This document shows positions 1-13,800 of a stretch of 29,437 nt of DNA, in pieces. Position 1 is the stretch's first letter. Each line of letters starts with the position of its first letter. Source of the stretch: Krasilnikovozyma curviuscula. Its lineage: Eukaryota > Basidiomycota > Tremellomycetes > Cystofilobasidiales > Mrakiaceae. The position numbers and the translations under genes are program-made. Location of the stretch: positions 1 through 29,437 of the forward strand of contig MVAQ01000250.1 of assembly GCA_014825775.1 (NCBI GenBank), written 5' to 3'. The notes beneath the pieces were generated by a model. The model was not told the DNA's origin. It made no database searches and was given only the letters and a program-made list of their open reading frames with translations.

Positions 1-1091
1 AGGTTGAGATTGCGATCGTCCCAAGGAATCTTCTCCCGTTTCAGATAGACAGGCGGCCAGCCCCTGAGGGGACGCTCGACGCTGCGATGGAGCCCTCGAC
101 GGGGCTGCCTCGATTCCACTCGGTTCTGAGGAGATCGCAGGGCCCATCAATTGGGCGAATTAAGGCGGCCAAAAGCGCACTAGTGCACGACTCCCCCCTC
201 TCTTCCCGCCTTCCATCGACCGTCGCCATTTGGTCACCCAGCTCTGCGCACGACTGCTTTCCTGCCGCACAGAGGCGCTGGTGCGGGTGCCTCCTGGACA
301 GCAACGACGCCGTGGGACACCCCTAGGGTTCTCTTCTTCCTACAGGATGGCGGGTGGACTTCGTCGTCGGCGGGAAGACCCCCCCACGGGCGCAGCGATG
401 GACGGAGTCCGTGTGTTTTTGTTTGCCCGGGCGGTTCTCGTTGCCAGCGCCCAAATATCTTCTAAATGAATGTCGCCAGCCGATGCGCACATATCCTATC
501 TCAGCCTGCAGTGAACAGGAGAAGCGCATATACCCTCTCCGTCAGCCATCGAGTCGTGCAAGCAGGCTGGCAGCACGGGCGGCAGCTGTCGAACAACCCT
601 TGACGAGCGAGAGCTTTGCTCACACCCCCCATCCCTCCCTTGTTCGCTTCGCGCCAGATAGCGACAGCGAACGCCTACAAGAGAACGATCACTCGGCTCA
701 GGGAAGTTATCAGGGTTCTTTCCGAAATCGTTTGGGGTCGCACTTGGGCCCCTTGAGAATGCCTGCAGCCAAGCTAACATCGGAATCGTGACCTGGGAGG
801 TTATCGTTGCTAAACAGATGCAAAAGAGAACGTCGCACACGTCTTCAAAAGGTTTTATAGATTTAACGCTGTGTAGCTTGTAAAAGATGAGACAAGGGCA
901 AGTGGCATTCTGAATGACACTCTAGTGGCCACAGGTGGGGAATATATACTCTATTCTGACTGGCGAGGCGTCGACGAGTAAAGAGAGAAGCCCCAGGGTC
1001 CGCCAGACAGCCACTCACCTCTACTTAAAAAAGAAAGACCTCATCTGAAGAAGATTTGAGAGGCATCTCGGGATCTCCTCCGAGGCCGAAG
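1..1091. other. Stretch without a recognisable gene
   Basis: Short open frames exist on both strands (for example 354-791 + and 496-840 -), but none has a recognisable motif, a good ATG context or a splice structure. They are rich in Arg, Ser and Pro, as expected of chance frames in GC-rich DNA. The right part, from about 850, becomes more AT-rich and probably carries the promoter and 5' leader of the gene that starts at 1092. The left part could hold the end or promoter of a gene outside the window. Confidence 0.6.
943..948 (+). promoter_or_regulatory. TATA-like element
   Basis: A TATATA hexamer lies about 145 nt upstream of the ATG at 1092, in a locally AT-rich stretch between GC-rich flanks. 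Position and composition fit a core promoter, but a chance match cannot be excluded. Confidence 0.3.
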
Positions 1092-2190
1092 ATGTGGAAT
1101 CCATTTGGGGCTCGAGAAGCCTGCTCGAAAAATCCACCTGCTCCTCCTGCACCTGAATCCCTAACAGCCCCAGCAGCACCACAGCCCTACTCCAACGACA
1201 TTCTCACCTACCCTTACTCCAGGGATTCATTACCCCAAGCTCAGCCCGTCTCAAAAACCACAGCCGTCCCCATCCACCCGTACAAACCCATCCCGCCCTT
1301 CCTGTCGCTCGACACCCTCACTGCAGCGAGCATACCTGGGTTCCCGAGGGAGACAATGGATAAATTGTACGAAGCGGTGCTTGTTGGTGGCTTCATTGGG
1401 TTCGGGTACGGTCTCCTGAGGAGGTACAATCGGAACAAGAAAGTGTTCATCGCTGAGATGGCTCATCGGGCTCCTAGAAACATGGCTGAGGTCTATTTCT
1501 TCAACAAAGTGAGTCTCAAGTCATAGGCCAGAGTTGATTCATCCACGTATGGTTGCTCACGGCGCTCGGACCTCCTGCCCTCCTTGCAGTCGAAGCACTA
1601 CCATGCCGTCATTCGCTCATGCAAAGCCGGCTTTCGAGACGCAGCCGTGTTTGGGCTAGGGTGTGGCTCGTTCATACTCACAGAAGAGCTCCTTCACCTC
1701 GCGAAGAAACGGTTCGATAAGGAGATCGAGAAACGAGGCGGGTGGGGAAACAGCCATTGGGAGGCCGCCGTGTCGTTTGGCGTCAACGGCTCGCCGTCCA
1801 CTCCGAAAGAGACAGAGAGCGAATGGACGTTGGACCAGAAAAGGTGGCAGACATGTTTGCTGACAGGTCTGATATATGGTGCTGGGATAAGCCGCTATCG
1901 TGAGTCTCGACGCGCGTCGTTCACTTCCGAGCGCAACCAACAATCTGACGCACGGACGCCTCTTGAATCTAGTCGCTTTACCATTACGCTCTACCTTCTT
2001 AACGACAGCTCTTTCCGCTGCAGCAGGAGGCTACTACGGACAAGCCACCACCAACTTCGCCGTCCTCGCGAGGGAGGAAGAGAGGAACCGACTTGGCCGC
2101 CTGCAGAAGCTGCTCGAGAGCGACGAGGCGGAGGGTCAGAACTACATCCCGACGAGCTGGCAGGGTTACTTTTACAATATAATGAAGTGA
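1092..2190 (+). CDS. Four-helix mitochondrial-type membrane protein, possibly TIMMDC1/Tim17-like
   Basis: Three exons, 1092-1508, 1590-1899 and 1973-2190, join in phase to give about 314 aa; both introns have GTGAGT donors. The start is the ATG at 1092, because the frame upstream opens only with TTG. Residues 1-88 are Pro-rich and look disordered. Four hydrophobic stretches follow, at roughly 92-112 (starting LYEAVLVGGF), 152-172 (AAVFGLGCGSF), 225-243 and 244-265 (TALSAAAGGYYG). A charged tail with a Glu/Arg-rich segment (REEERNRLGRL) ends the protein. Four small-residue-rich helices after a polar N-terminus resemble the Tim17/22/23 fold, and the length is close to that of complex I assembly factor TIMMDC1. 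That assignment is inference from topology only. The gene is solid; the family is uncertain. Confidence 0.75.
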
Positions 2191-2498
2191 TATGCCTGTT
2201 ATCTTTCTCTCTCTCCCGTTCCTTAGGATCAAAGGATCAAGATGTGACGAGCACAACATGTCGCAAGCTAATTATGATGAGCATTCCCCGGGAAATAGAG
2301 TACCAACTTCGTCTGTACCAGCTCTCAAATACCTCCTGTCGACTATAATTACCGTAATTGCTGATAGGAACCGTACTTGGAAGCAATGTCAAAACAGTTT
2401 TTATTTTTATTTTTGGTGCTACCTAGTTTACCCAAGCAAGTTAATTGACCTGGCGCTTCCCTCTATTCAAACCAAAACACGGAAAGCCTGCAACCAAC
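2191..2498. other. Intergenic spacer before the transcription factor
   Basis: This is 308 bp between a stop codon and the next ATG on the same strand. It is AT-rich, with T-rich runs around 2398-2416, and should hold the 3' end of the first gene and the promoter of the regulator. No gene or clear motif is visible. Confidence 0.6.
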
Positions 2499-5400
2499 AT
2501 GTCGGATGCAGACATGACGGAGGCCCAAGCTACCAGCAGTAAGAGTGGAGCCCTCAAGAGAGGGAGTGCCTGCAGTGAGTGAACCTGTCTCCCATTCTGG
2601 CTGCCCTGGACGATGCACGCGGTCGCAGTCACTAATTTTCTGGAAACGCTACACAGTAACATGTAGAAAGAAGAAGATGCGGTGTGACGGAGTCCGTCCA
2701 ACTTGCCAGAACGTGAGTATCTCTCTACCATATAGAGGATTGTTCTTGTTCCGTTCCGGCGAAAGCTAACTCCAACGACGTTTTCGTACGGCAGTGCGAG
2801 AAGAACCACCTCGAATGCGGTTGGGGGATTAAGAAGCCAGTCTCGAGGGTTGCAATGCTCGAGAAGAAGATAGGTAAGGCCATCCAGACCCTGCTGGAAC
2901 GTCGTGAGACTGACTCTAGAACAATCCTTGTCTCTGAAGCCGACCTCGAGTCTCTTCTGAACAATGATTCTAGGAACGCATACTCCAGCTCATCTAGTGC
3001 TGCTTCGACCTTCCCATACCCATCAAATTCGTCCTTTTGTATCGATGCTCCTGTACCCATGAACCCCACCGAACCGCCGACCGTGCCTCGCAACATCTAC
3101 AATGAAGCGTTACTAGACTTCTCACCGTCAGAAGCGACCAGATCAGCACTTTCAAGCGATAAAGATGCCCATCAGTACTCACTGACTAGCTTCGAGTTCA
3201 TGCTTGGCTTCCAAGGCGCCGACGGATCAGATGGTGCCAGCCAACAGTTCCAAGCCTCGGCCTCGCAACCGGAGCCTTCAATGATGAACATGCCGGATTT
3301 CTCAGACCCAACATACATGCCCTTCGAATCTGTTATTCAGATGCCCCAAGACCCATTGTCATCAGCCTTCAGCATTTCATCCAACGGCTTCACGTCCTAC
3401 ACCAACGATTCGTGGAAGAATGACACCACACCGGCTCCTGCAACCGTCCCAGCTCTCGAGATATTCAACCGCGCTGCGATTTTTAACAGTACACCTGACT
3501 TCTCCGCTGAGCCAGTGTCGAAATCCAACCCGAACAACGCCATTCCCGCACTTTCGTCAGGATCCTCCTCATCGCCCAGTCAGCAGAGTCAGCAACAGGG
3601 AACGCCGCAAGAAGACACAACTAGCAACTCCCATAGTCCCGAAGAACAGCCATCTGTATTTATCCCAGAACTATCGTTCCCTTGGTCGCTCGACAGTAGC
3701 GCAAAGACGCCGTGGGAGATTCAGGACGTAGAGCTGAAGAAGACGCTGCTCAAGCAATCGGAGGACTTTGAGCTGTTTGTCAAGATACGGCGTGAGACAG
3801 TAGATAGAACCGTAGATGATCATGCTGCTGTACCGCCGGTGTTGCGGGATCATTTGTGAGTTGGAAACTGTCCTGCGGAGTTGGCAATGACGCACGGCTC
3901 GCTCATCATCAGTTTCCACCCCTTCTCTCTGCTATCAGACTTCAAATATTTTGCAATAGGAAACGTCAACTGGGAGGTCAGAACATCCACATTCCCAAGC
4001 TCCTCGCATCTGTGCGCCGCCCCAAAGAAGAGCAGCCTTTCGATGGTCTCCTCTACGCCATTTACACTACTTCTTGTAGGCTCTCACCCGTAGAGCAGGT
4101 TAGAAATCTTGAATCGTCGTTCCTCAAATTGTCTAAAGTCAAAATTCACGAGGCTGCGCTAAAGATGGAAAGGCTGCTGCAGGTTAGTTTCCCCTGGACA
4201 ACGCTATAAGAAGGCTTTCACTAACACGTTGGCTGGTCGATGACAGGTTATCCAGGCCAGCCTCGTTCTATGCCTCTACTTTACATCTCTTGGGCAGTAT
4301 CCGTTGGGCTGGTTGTATTCAGCCACTTGCATGCGATTGGTGAGTATGTTATCACATCTTTTGCTTATGGTTTCAATTCTGATATCTTCATTCAGGCGTC
4401 TTGCGCTGGATTGAATAGAATTAGCAGCACCGTCGTTATTCCACCGCACCCAGACGAGGTGTACAGAGACCAAGGTCCTATGAAGCTGAAGAACATCGCA
4501 ACCCTGAAACACCTCAGACGTAAAAGAGTAGTATTGATTCCGCCTGCGATTGAAAATATTGAGCTGTGGGAAAGACTAGCGACATGTAAGTAGAATATTA
4601 ACAAATTATTGGAGACCGCATGCTTACCTGTATAATCAGTCTGGACCATTTATCTAGTAGATCGAAATGCGTCTAGTGTTACTAGCTGGTGTGAAGCAAC
4701 CCCAGATACCCATATTGAAACCCCGTTCTTGCGTCCGCTTAACGAATATGAGGAGGTGAGTCCGCTCGCTGAACAAAGAGCCAATTTCCCGTCTAAGCCA
4801 CTGTCCCTCCTTTTAGAATACAATAATGGAAGAAGACTACCAGAGCCTGAGGGAACTGTTCACTACCACCACTGTATCTCCTCAACTCAAAGAAGACAAT
4901 CTCTGGATTCTCAATGTCAAAGCAATGGCTATCCTTCATCGCTGTTCTCGTCTATCCGACCCTTTCTTCAACCCCAGCCAACAAGGTGATCGTGGAATCT
5001 TCGTCTCAAGGAAGCCACCAGTCGAGCTAGTTGAGATGAGGAAGTGTATCAACAATTTCATTGCGTCATTACCAGCTCAGTACTCGGATGCCACGCGCGA
5101 CGTTCCAGGTGGAATACCTTCAATTGCCAGTGGTGTACACCAACCCCAACTGGCGTGGGATGAGCAGCCATCGACCGACGCAGTGCTTGGTAAAGATCCC
5201 GGTGTAATCCTTCTTCATACTTTGATCTATGTCACTCTCCAAATAATCCTTGAAGACGAAGCAGAGTACGACGAGACGTTGTTGGGTGGAAGCGTGAAAG
5301 CTGCTCGAGGAGTGGTCGGTTTGATCAAAGGAATTGAAGATATTGATTTCGGGCAACTTGACATGCACTTCCCGCCATTGTGAGTTCCATCTTCCCTTGT

Positions 5401-5802
5401 GTCACATCGACTTCTCATTCTGGCCCTTCCTAATACCTTTACGAAACATCAAACTTTAGATGGAAGATGACAGCACGGACACTATTAAGGGAATGCCAGC
5501 GAAAGGAGGCTGAGGGCGACTTCGAAGGTAGGTTTTCAGATTTTTGCTGGCTGTGCTTCTGTGCTGACAGTTACTGTGTATCTCAATCAGGATCTGCTCT
5601 GCTTCAAGTGGAGGTAGAGGTGATCATCATGAGCTTAAAACGCTTCGGCGCACAGTTCATGATTGGTATGTGATGCTCTTGAATATCTGTGACCCACGAT
5701 GATAGTTGACGAACTGTTGCCTTTTCTCTAGGTTCAAGCCAAGAACAAATAGTCAAGTTATTGAAGGGATTGACCGTCAATGAGCCTGTGAGAAGAGCAT
5801 AG
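2499..5802 (+). CDS. Zn2Cys6 fungal transcription factor
   Basis: Eleven exons (2499-2574, 2657-2712, 2795-3855, 3939-4182, 4247-4339, 4396-4585, 4640-4755, 4817-5379, 5460-5527, 5591-5665, 5732-5802) give about 870 aa. The DNA-binding domain is split over the first three exons. Once joined it gives a perfect C-X2-C-X6-C-X6-C-X2-C-X6-C cluster, with Cys at 25, 28, 35, 42, 45 and 52 and the usual basic stretch RKKKMR. Residues about 75-380 are rich in Ser, Pro and Gln, probably disordered or activating. From about 390 the protein resembles the fungal-specific transcription factor middle domain (LRDHLL, then HIPKLLASVRRP, GLLYAIYTTSC, and FWTIYLVDRN). It should act in the nucleus as a sequence-specific regulator; the target genes cannot be read from the window. 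It converges on the kinase gene with 94 bp between stop codons. Confidence 0.93.
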
Positions 5803-5896
5803 TTCAGGAAGTTTGTTTTCCCGTTGTTGTTTTTCTTTTGTAAATGAATTGTTTGTAGAGCACGAATTGAGAGTCTACTGGCAAATCTGTATACAA
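5803..5896. other. 94-bp convergent spacer
   Basis: This is the gap between the stop of the transcription factor (+) and the stop of the kinase (-). It is too short for two separate 3' untranslated regions, so the transcripts probably overlap tail-to-tail. Confidence 0.7.
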
Positions 5897-8310
5897 CTAA
5901 TTGTTCGCCCAGACTCTCAATTCACCTAAACGATCGTCCACATTGTCCAGGTCATCCATCAAGCCTTTGACGCGTCCGCTCAAATCAGCCAATTGCTCGT
6001 CTCCACCATCTTGAGATTTGAAGTCAGCCGCGACGGTTCCCTCTTCTGATTCCGCCTCTGTCAGTCTATCAGAGAATGATTTAGACAATCCCACGCCCAT
6101 TCTGCTCGACGAACGAGAAGACGGGGTTGGCGTCGGATAGTCCTTTGAGTGTCTGCTCGAAAACTTCCCTTGTGGTCCAGAGCCCCTCTTGATGCTGTTG
6201 AGATAGACTCTCGTCTTCACGCTTCCTCTCACACATTCAATAAGTTCCCCTAATCCCGTTCCCTGCGGCACGTCTGGCCGGATACGACGCGCTGTTGAGG
6301 GAGGTGGTAATGATTTTCGATTAATTGGGCGAAGAGGAGTTTCATACGAAGTTGTTTTTGCCGAAGGTGGAGGTGAATGGAGTGGATGTTGGATATTACT
6401 AGTATAATCGAATGCGTTGTTGAACGCTGGGTTGCCAAAGAACCGAGACGGGTCGTCCCAGTTTCCAAGACTGACGCCGCTCATGTGGTTTTTGGGGGGT
6501 CCATAGAGAAGAAAATCTCTGAGGGGAGATGGAAGATCTTGGTCCCAATACTTGACTTCTTTCTTGAATGCATTTTCCTCTGGTCCCCACGAGAACCCTT
6601 GGTAGATATCGCCGTTCACTTCGCTCCTGCGGTGGCTCATTCTCAGAATTTCCAAGCCAGGCGAGCTTGTAGAACTGGCCTCAAAGAATCTAGAAAATCC
6701 GAGGCTGGACAAGCCGACCTTATCGTGGATGATCGAGATTTCTGGTGGTGAAGGCACGAAAATGTCGCCGGGTGGAGAGGTGGGAGGTGCGAGGAGTTCC
6801 TTCAATTCGGAGACACGCGGTCGCGTTGATGGTGACGAAAGAAGGCTGGAAACAAGAGAGGATCAGAATGTATCAGCTGCTGGTCGAAACTACAGCCTTT
6901 TGATTCCCACCTCGTGATAATGTTCTTTGTATTACTCGAGATGGCAGCTTCAAGCGGGAACTTCAAGCTTGTCTATTTGGAAAGAAGCGTAAGTAATTAT
7001 AGGCTGTGCAGGCGAACGTACAGCAACTGGACATACTTCATGGTTGAGAATCTTGCCGTAAGTCTCTCTGATGCTGTTTGCGTAGAATGCTGGAGTACCA
7101 TAAAGCATTTCGCTGAGAAGGTGTCTGTCGTTAGTCCTCAAACGTAGATGCAGCTCCATTAAGCAATGTCGTGTACATACTAGAGTATTATTCCAAAGCT
7201 CCAAATGTCGACTTCTGGGCCGTACGAAAAAGGGCCGTCGTGTCTCTTGCGTATCGAACCATTGACGTCCTCTGAGTTAGAGGCGTCCTCTTCTTCTTCT
7301 TCTACCATTCCACTCTCCCAGCATATCAAGACTTCGGGAGATATATAGTCAGGTGTTCCAGCTGGAAAGAGGCAGAGTTCCGGAGAGATAGATCTGGAGC
7401 TTGTTGATGATCCAGCGGGAAGTAGCGGTGCGCAAGAACCAAAGTCTGTAATGAGAAGGTGTGGTTCTGGGTGAAGCGAAAGAAGTAAGTTGGAAGGTTT
7501 TAAATCTCTACAGAAATAAAATGTCATCAGGTAATGGGAAAGCTGCAATCATATTTTCTGTTTACATACCGATGGACGTAACCTCCTCCAACCGAACCTA
7601 GCCATTCCAATGCATCAGCGACACCACCCAACCAATATTTGACGCACTCTTCATCCGCTACTATTCCATCTGGCAGCGATGCAAGGAGGTCCTCCAAGGT
7701 TCCGTTTGGGATGTAATCTAACAGTAAGCTCCTTGATATCCCCCCTTCGCCGTTGCCAGGAGATGACAAGAATGAACAAAGCAGATGAGGGGCATGCTGA
7801 GTCTGAGTTAGGGATGCCAGAGTATGGACTTCTCGTTCGATCAAGGGCAACGGCGGGGATGAGGATGTTGGAAGCAGTGTTTTCAGGACGTAGATTTTTG
7901 GAAGGGTTGTAATGGACGAGAGGGTCTCTCCAGATGAAGCACCAAGTGAGGTTGGGTAAGAAACTAAGTGGATGGTTGACGTCTGCGAGGATGAGAGTAA
8001 TGAAACGACTGGGAACGAGCCTGGAGAAAACCTGAGCTTCTCGATTACTGCAACATTAACCAGAACATCGGCATTCTAGCTAGTGGTCAAATATAATTGT
8101 ATTAAGACCAATCTTACCTTCATCTAACCCATCGTTTAAATCCTCTCTTTCCTTCCCTTTACCTTTTTGCCTTTGCTCTCGAGCAAGAAACCACCTGTCT
8201 ACAGCGCTTCCAATGGGATCCTGCATCTTGAAGCTCTGAACTGTGTTGTGTTCAACTACTTCCAGCAGAGAGCCTAGCTCTGCTCGCCTCTGAGACAGGG
8301 AGACCACCAT
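5897..8310 (-). CDS. AGC-like serine/threonine protein kinase
   Basis: In transcript order the exons are 8310-8118, 8047-7570, 7507-7181, 7112-7037, 6972-6911 and 6845-5897, giving about 694 aa. Visible kinase landmarks are the ATP-anchoring Lys in YVLKTLL (about K120), a probable helix-C Glu in LIEREVHTL (E135), the catalytic loop HRDLKPSN (223-230, split by an intron), DFG (245-247), GTPDYISPEVL, and DIWSFGIILYEMLYGTPAF. A 26-residue Ser/Pro-rich insert lies between DFG and GTPDY, and an acidic insert (EEEEED) follows SPEV. After the kinase domain, DIYQGFSWGPEENAF resembles the C-terminal tail of AGC/DMPK-type kinases. The glycine-rich loop expected before K120 is not recognisable. The start at 8310 is chosen because the frame further upstream is the last exon of MetAP2, which ends at 8458. 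Substrate and pathway are unknown. Confidence 0.9.
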
Positions 8311-8373
8311 TGTTGCAACTGTGTCAGCGTAGGTTGAGCTGCAACTCTTGCGTTTCTAGCGGTGAGAAATGAA

Positions 8374-8399
8374 GTCGCGTTACACTTGGTCGCGTTACA
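8374..8399. promoter_or_regulatory. Tandem copies of an ACGCGA-containing element
   Basis: Two perfect 11-nt direct repeats, GTCGCGTTACA on the + strand, lie at 8374-8384 and 8389-8399. On the minus strand, the coding strand of the kinase, they read TGTAACGCGAC and sit 64-89 nt upstream of the kinase ATG. The ACGCG core resembles MCB sites bound by MBF-type cell-cycle regulators. The regulatory role is inference; the repeat itself is read directly. Confidence 0.5.
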
Positions 8400-8457
8400 A
8401 AATTGATACAAAAATGAAGAACAAGATGGCCATGACGATGTAGTCGAGTAGCCCGGT

Positions 8458-10414
<1,957 letters not shown>

Positions 10415-10812
10415 TTATTTGTTGCGGCACCAATGCAATGTTATGTCTCTACAAGTGTATCTTCAGTCTTTTCTGCTTGTGCTGTAGAGAATTGAGTGAT
10501 AGTAAGACGGGGCTTTGGTACTGAGGCGACGAAAATTGTCACTCGAATGGGGAATGTGCCTCCTTTTTACAATGATTTTTTTGAGCCTTTCAGAGGGTTT
10601 CATCGCTTTATTTTAATGTTCTCAGAAGTTGGTGCCGAGCAAGAAAAAATATTTGAAAGACTCGTATTGGTTCCTAAAACTAGAGGCGGCTCCTCAAGTG
10701 GGCGTGCATCTATCACCTTCATCTCCCAAGGACCCCAAACTAATACAACCTCGAAGCGCTATTCTCCCGAGGGTAGATCGGTTGACAGGATATCCGTAAC
10801 GATATCTTCAGT
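10415..10812. promoter_or_regulatory. Divergent promoter region, MetAP2 / RasGAP
   Basis: This is 398 bp between two divergent ATGs, so it must hold both promoters and both 5' leaders. A CCAAT pentamer is at 10430-10434, close to the MetAP2 start. T-rich stretches lie around 10561-10620. No TATA box or gene is recognisable. Confidence 0.6.
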
Positions 10813-13800
10813 ATGCCTTTAGGTGGGCTGCCTAGGAGCAACTCTCAGGCAGTCAATATTCCTAGCAACGGTGCTTCCAATTCGACTTACCACCTTCGAA
10901 GGTCCAGCACTTCAACCCACTCGACCCAAGCCTCACTCAATCAGCCATTCGAACCTCTCCTAGATCCCTCGGCATTCGCTTTACCCAATGAGCAGAAGAT
11001 TATCGATGTTCTTCTCACCAAAATCGTCCACCAGGTCCGTGTCGTCGTTGTCGCGTTTCATCGTTGAAAGGAATCTCAGAAATTGACGCCAACCCCTTTT
11101 CGGCTACCATCTAGCTGCCTGTATACACTGGAATGTACTACGAGAACGCACTAGTTGATCAGTCTATCGAGCAATCTATTCAATCTCTGATCCACCTCTC
11201 AAAGGTCAAAGTCGACCTTGTCGTTTATTGTTTGACAATGGCCATTGAAGGAGTGCTCGCAAAGGTATGCCATTTTGTTCTGATTCTGCCTTTGAACTCT
11301 ATCGTCATAGCAATCGAACTGACCTACCGGTATGCTTGATGCGCTCGAACCCCCTGGGATGACTTATTTCAGAAACCATCTAAATCATCAGAAATTATTT
11401 TTTCGTCAGTTTTACCACTACTTCAGATTACAGCTTCTTGCCTCACAGCCAGATGGGCTGTCTTTCGGTCACCTTCATCTTCCGCATCTTCAATTGAAGA
11501 CCCTCCTGAACTCGACTCTCATCTCGCGAAAACGCTCCTCATGCTGTGCGCATCATTCTTAGCTCCAGTAGCTTCTACTTCTACTTTGTCAGCTCCCAGG
11601 ACACCAGCCGCGATGATAAGTCGGACGCTACCTTCCATCTTGAGGTCTCCGCAACCCAACAACAGCTCGTCCTCAACATTGGCTACCGCTTCAGTTTCAA
11701 TGAGCTCAACGTCTTCACAAAGGACTGCCATATCTAGAGCAGACTTTGTTCGTGACCCACTCCGAAGAGCTAAAAGCAATAGCGTTAAGGAATCGAACAA
11801 AAGCCCATCCAGATCTTCATCCACATATTCAAGATCATCATCGGCGGCTCGAAGAACGCCGTTGACGAGGAGTACATCAGCAACAGCAGATGAATTTGGA
11901 GCTCTACCAGAAGATTCGACGATCACTCTGAACTCGACTTCGTCACCATCGACCTCACAATCCTCATTGTGGAAACCAGCTGGTGAGATCATTTACTACC
12001 TCTCATCCTCAAACTGGACGACAGTCACGCTGCCGTATGTCAGAAGCTTGATAAGGGAATTAAGCAGCGCGTCTGACAAGGAGGAAGGCGAAAAGCTTTG
12101 CGGAGTGTTGGAGGCATTGAATTTGGGAAAGGGAAGGTTGAGTGCTATACTTCAAGGTGAATAACGTCTGTTTCATGTGGCGGACAAAGTCATATAGAAA
12201 CTGATTAATACTTCTTGATGCGACTTCATTACGTCTTCACAGAAATATCAGCGTCATTTTTGCACATTCCTCGTTCAGCTCAACCAAATATCTCACAATC
12301 GATTTCTCTTATTCTCGCAACCTGGGCAACGACCTACCCAACTGAGTTCACCTCCCTTCACTCGAACGAATTCAGTCCCAGTCAAGCAAAACAGCTTCCT
12401 AACTCAGGTGCAGATTCGTTATTTGACGTCTTGTATGGGCTAAGCGAGTCGCCTTCCAAAGTTCGTTCCTTTTGGGGTGCGATGGGCGGACTGCTTGGGA
12501 TTACCATGCCTGGGAGATTGTTGGAGGCTGTCGATCGCGTCGACGATGGTGAAGTTGGTTCGGGCGGAAGCTTGGCGAAGAAGGTGAGCGACGACAACAA
12601 ACTGTCCCATTGCTCACTCCAATTCTGCTACTAATCTGATCGGATTTTGTTTGATGACTTGTAGGTTTACTTTCTAAAGTCTCTTAAATCTGCTCTTCGG
12701 TCTTCTCGGTCTTCAGATGTCGCTTTCGGCGTAGTTATCTCTATGGTGGAAGCACTTACGTGTGTAGACCCCCGCACTTACCACGGAAAGACCCAGAACG
12801 GTTTGAGAGCATTCTACGAGTGGATAGTAGAGGAAATTTATGTGAGTTCAGGGCAAGCGAGGTATCTACAAAAGGGTTGCTGACAGCTTGTTGCGAAATA
12901 CAGACGAAGGTGTTCAACATCAACGTACCTCCTCTTCAGACAACTGGAAACGGCACTTCATCGGACAGTATTGTAAGCATGCGTTCTTCTCGTACGTTCA
13001 CTTGGACATTTCTTCTTAGATCTGATCACCGCGGTTTCGTCACTGATGTCAGGATTCAGAGCTAATATCGCGAACATTAGTTGCCCTGTACAAAATTGAT
13101 CATCAATCAGTCGTCTCTTCAGTACTACCCAAGTTCTTGGCGGATCAAACTCCAACTGTCTTCAAGATCTGCGCCTTGGATTTTTGCAGAAAGATAGTCT
13201 CTGAAGTGAGTTTTATGATCGTTTTGAGCAACGTGTCGTCCTAACAGCTCTGCATTTCCTTTTTGCCCCTTTGCAGAGTACGATGAAATGGCATCCGACT
13301 CTATCCCCGACGTATCCCCTCTTGTCTCCTTACTTGAGAAAAGTCATTGTGAGAGACTGTCTTTCGTTAAATAGTCAATCACAGTACTCACGACTACTGT
13401 TGTACCCAGAACGGCACGAGTCTCTTTCCATTCCAGGATGACCGAGCTCAGGATGAGATGAAGCTCTCCGTGTTGCAGCTTTGCGAACTGGACCCAGCCA
13501 TCGCTTTCCATAACTGTAGTGTCGTCGGACCGTCAGCCTCTCCACCATATGGCTGCTCAGCATTCTCCTCGGTTTTCCCAGACGTCTATCAAGAGCTCAA
13601 CTACAAAGAAGATAGCTTAGATGTCACGCTGCGAAATCTCTCACATCTACTGGTTGAACCGGCTGCAGCTGGCATCAGGAGTGCTGCTGGGAACGCTCTC
13701 AAAGAGATGTATCTTTATTCGACCATCTTAGGATGGGATTCAGAAGTGCTTGTTTCTACCAAGCGTGCTTTCTTAAATGCGCAGTGAGGTGGATTTTCCG

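Noticed and set aside
354..840. Overlapping open frames on both strands in the first kilobase.
   Set aside because: They are low-complexity, Arg/Ser/Pro-rich, lack motifs, and the plus frame does not open with ATG; they look like chance frames in GC-rich DNA.
11311..11329. Possible 19-nt micro-exon in the RasGAP gene between TAG and GT.
   Set aside because: In the required phase it contains an in-frame TGA; a single intron 11265-11372 joins exons 2 and 3 cleanly.
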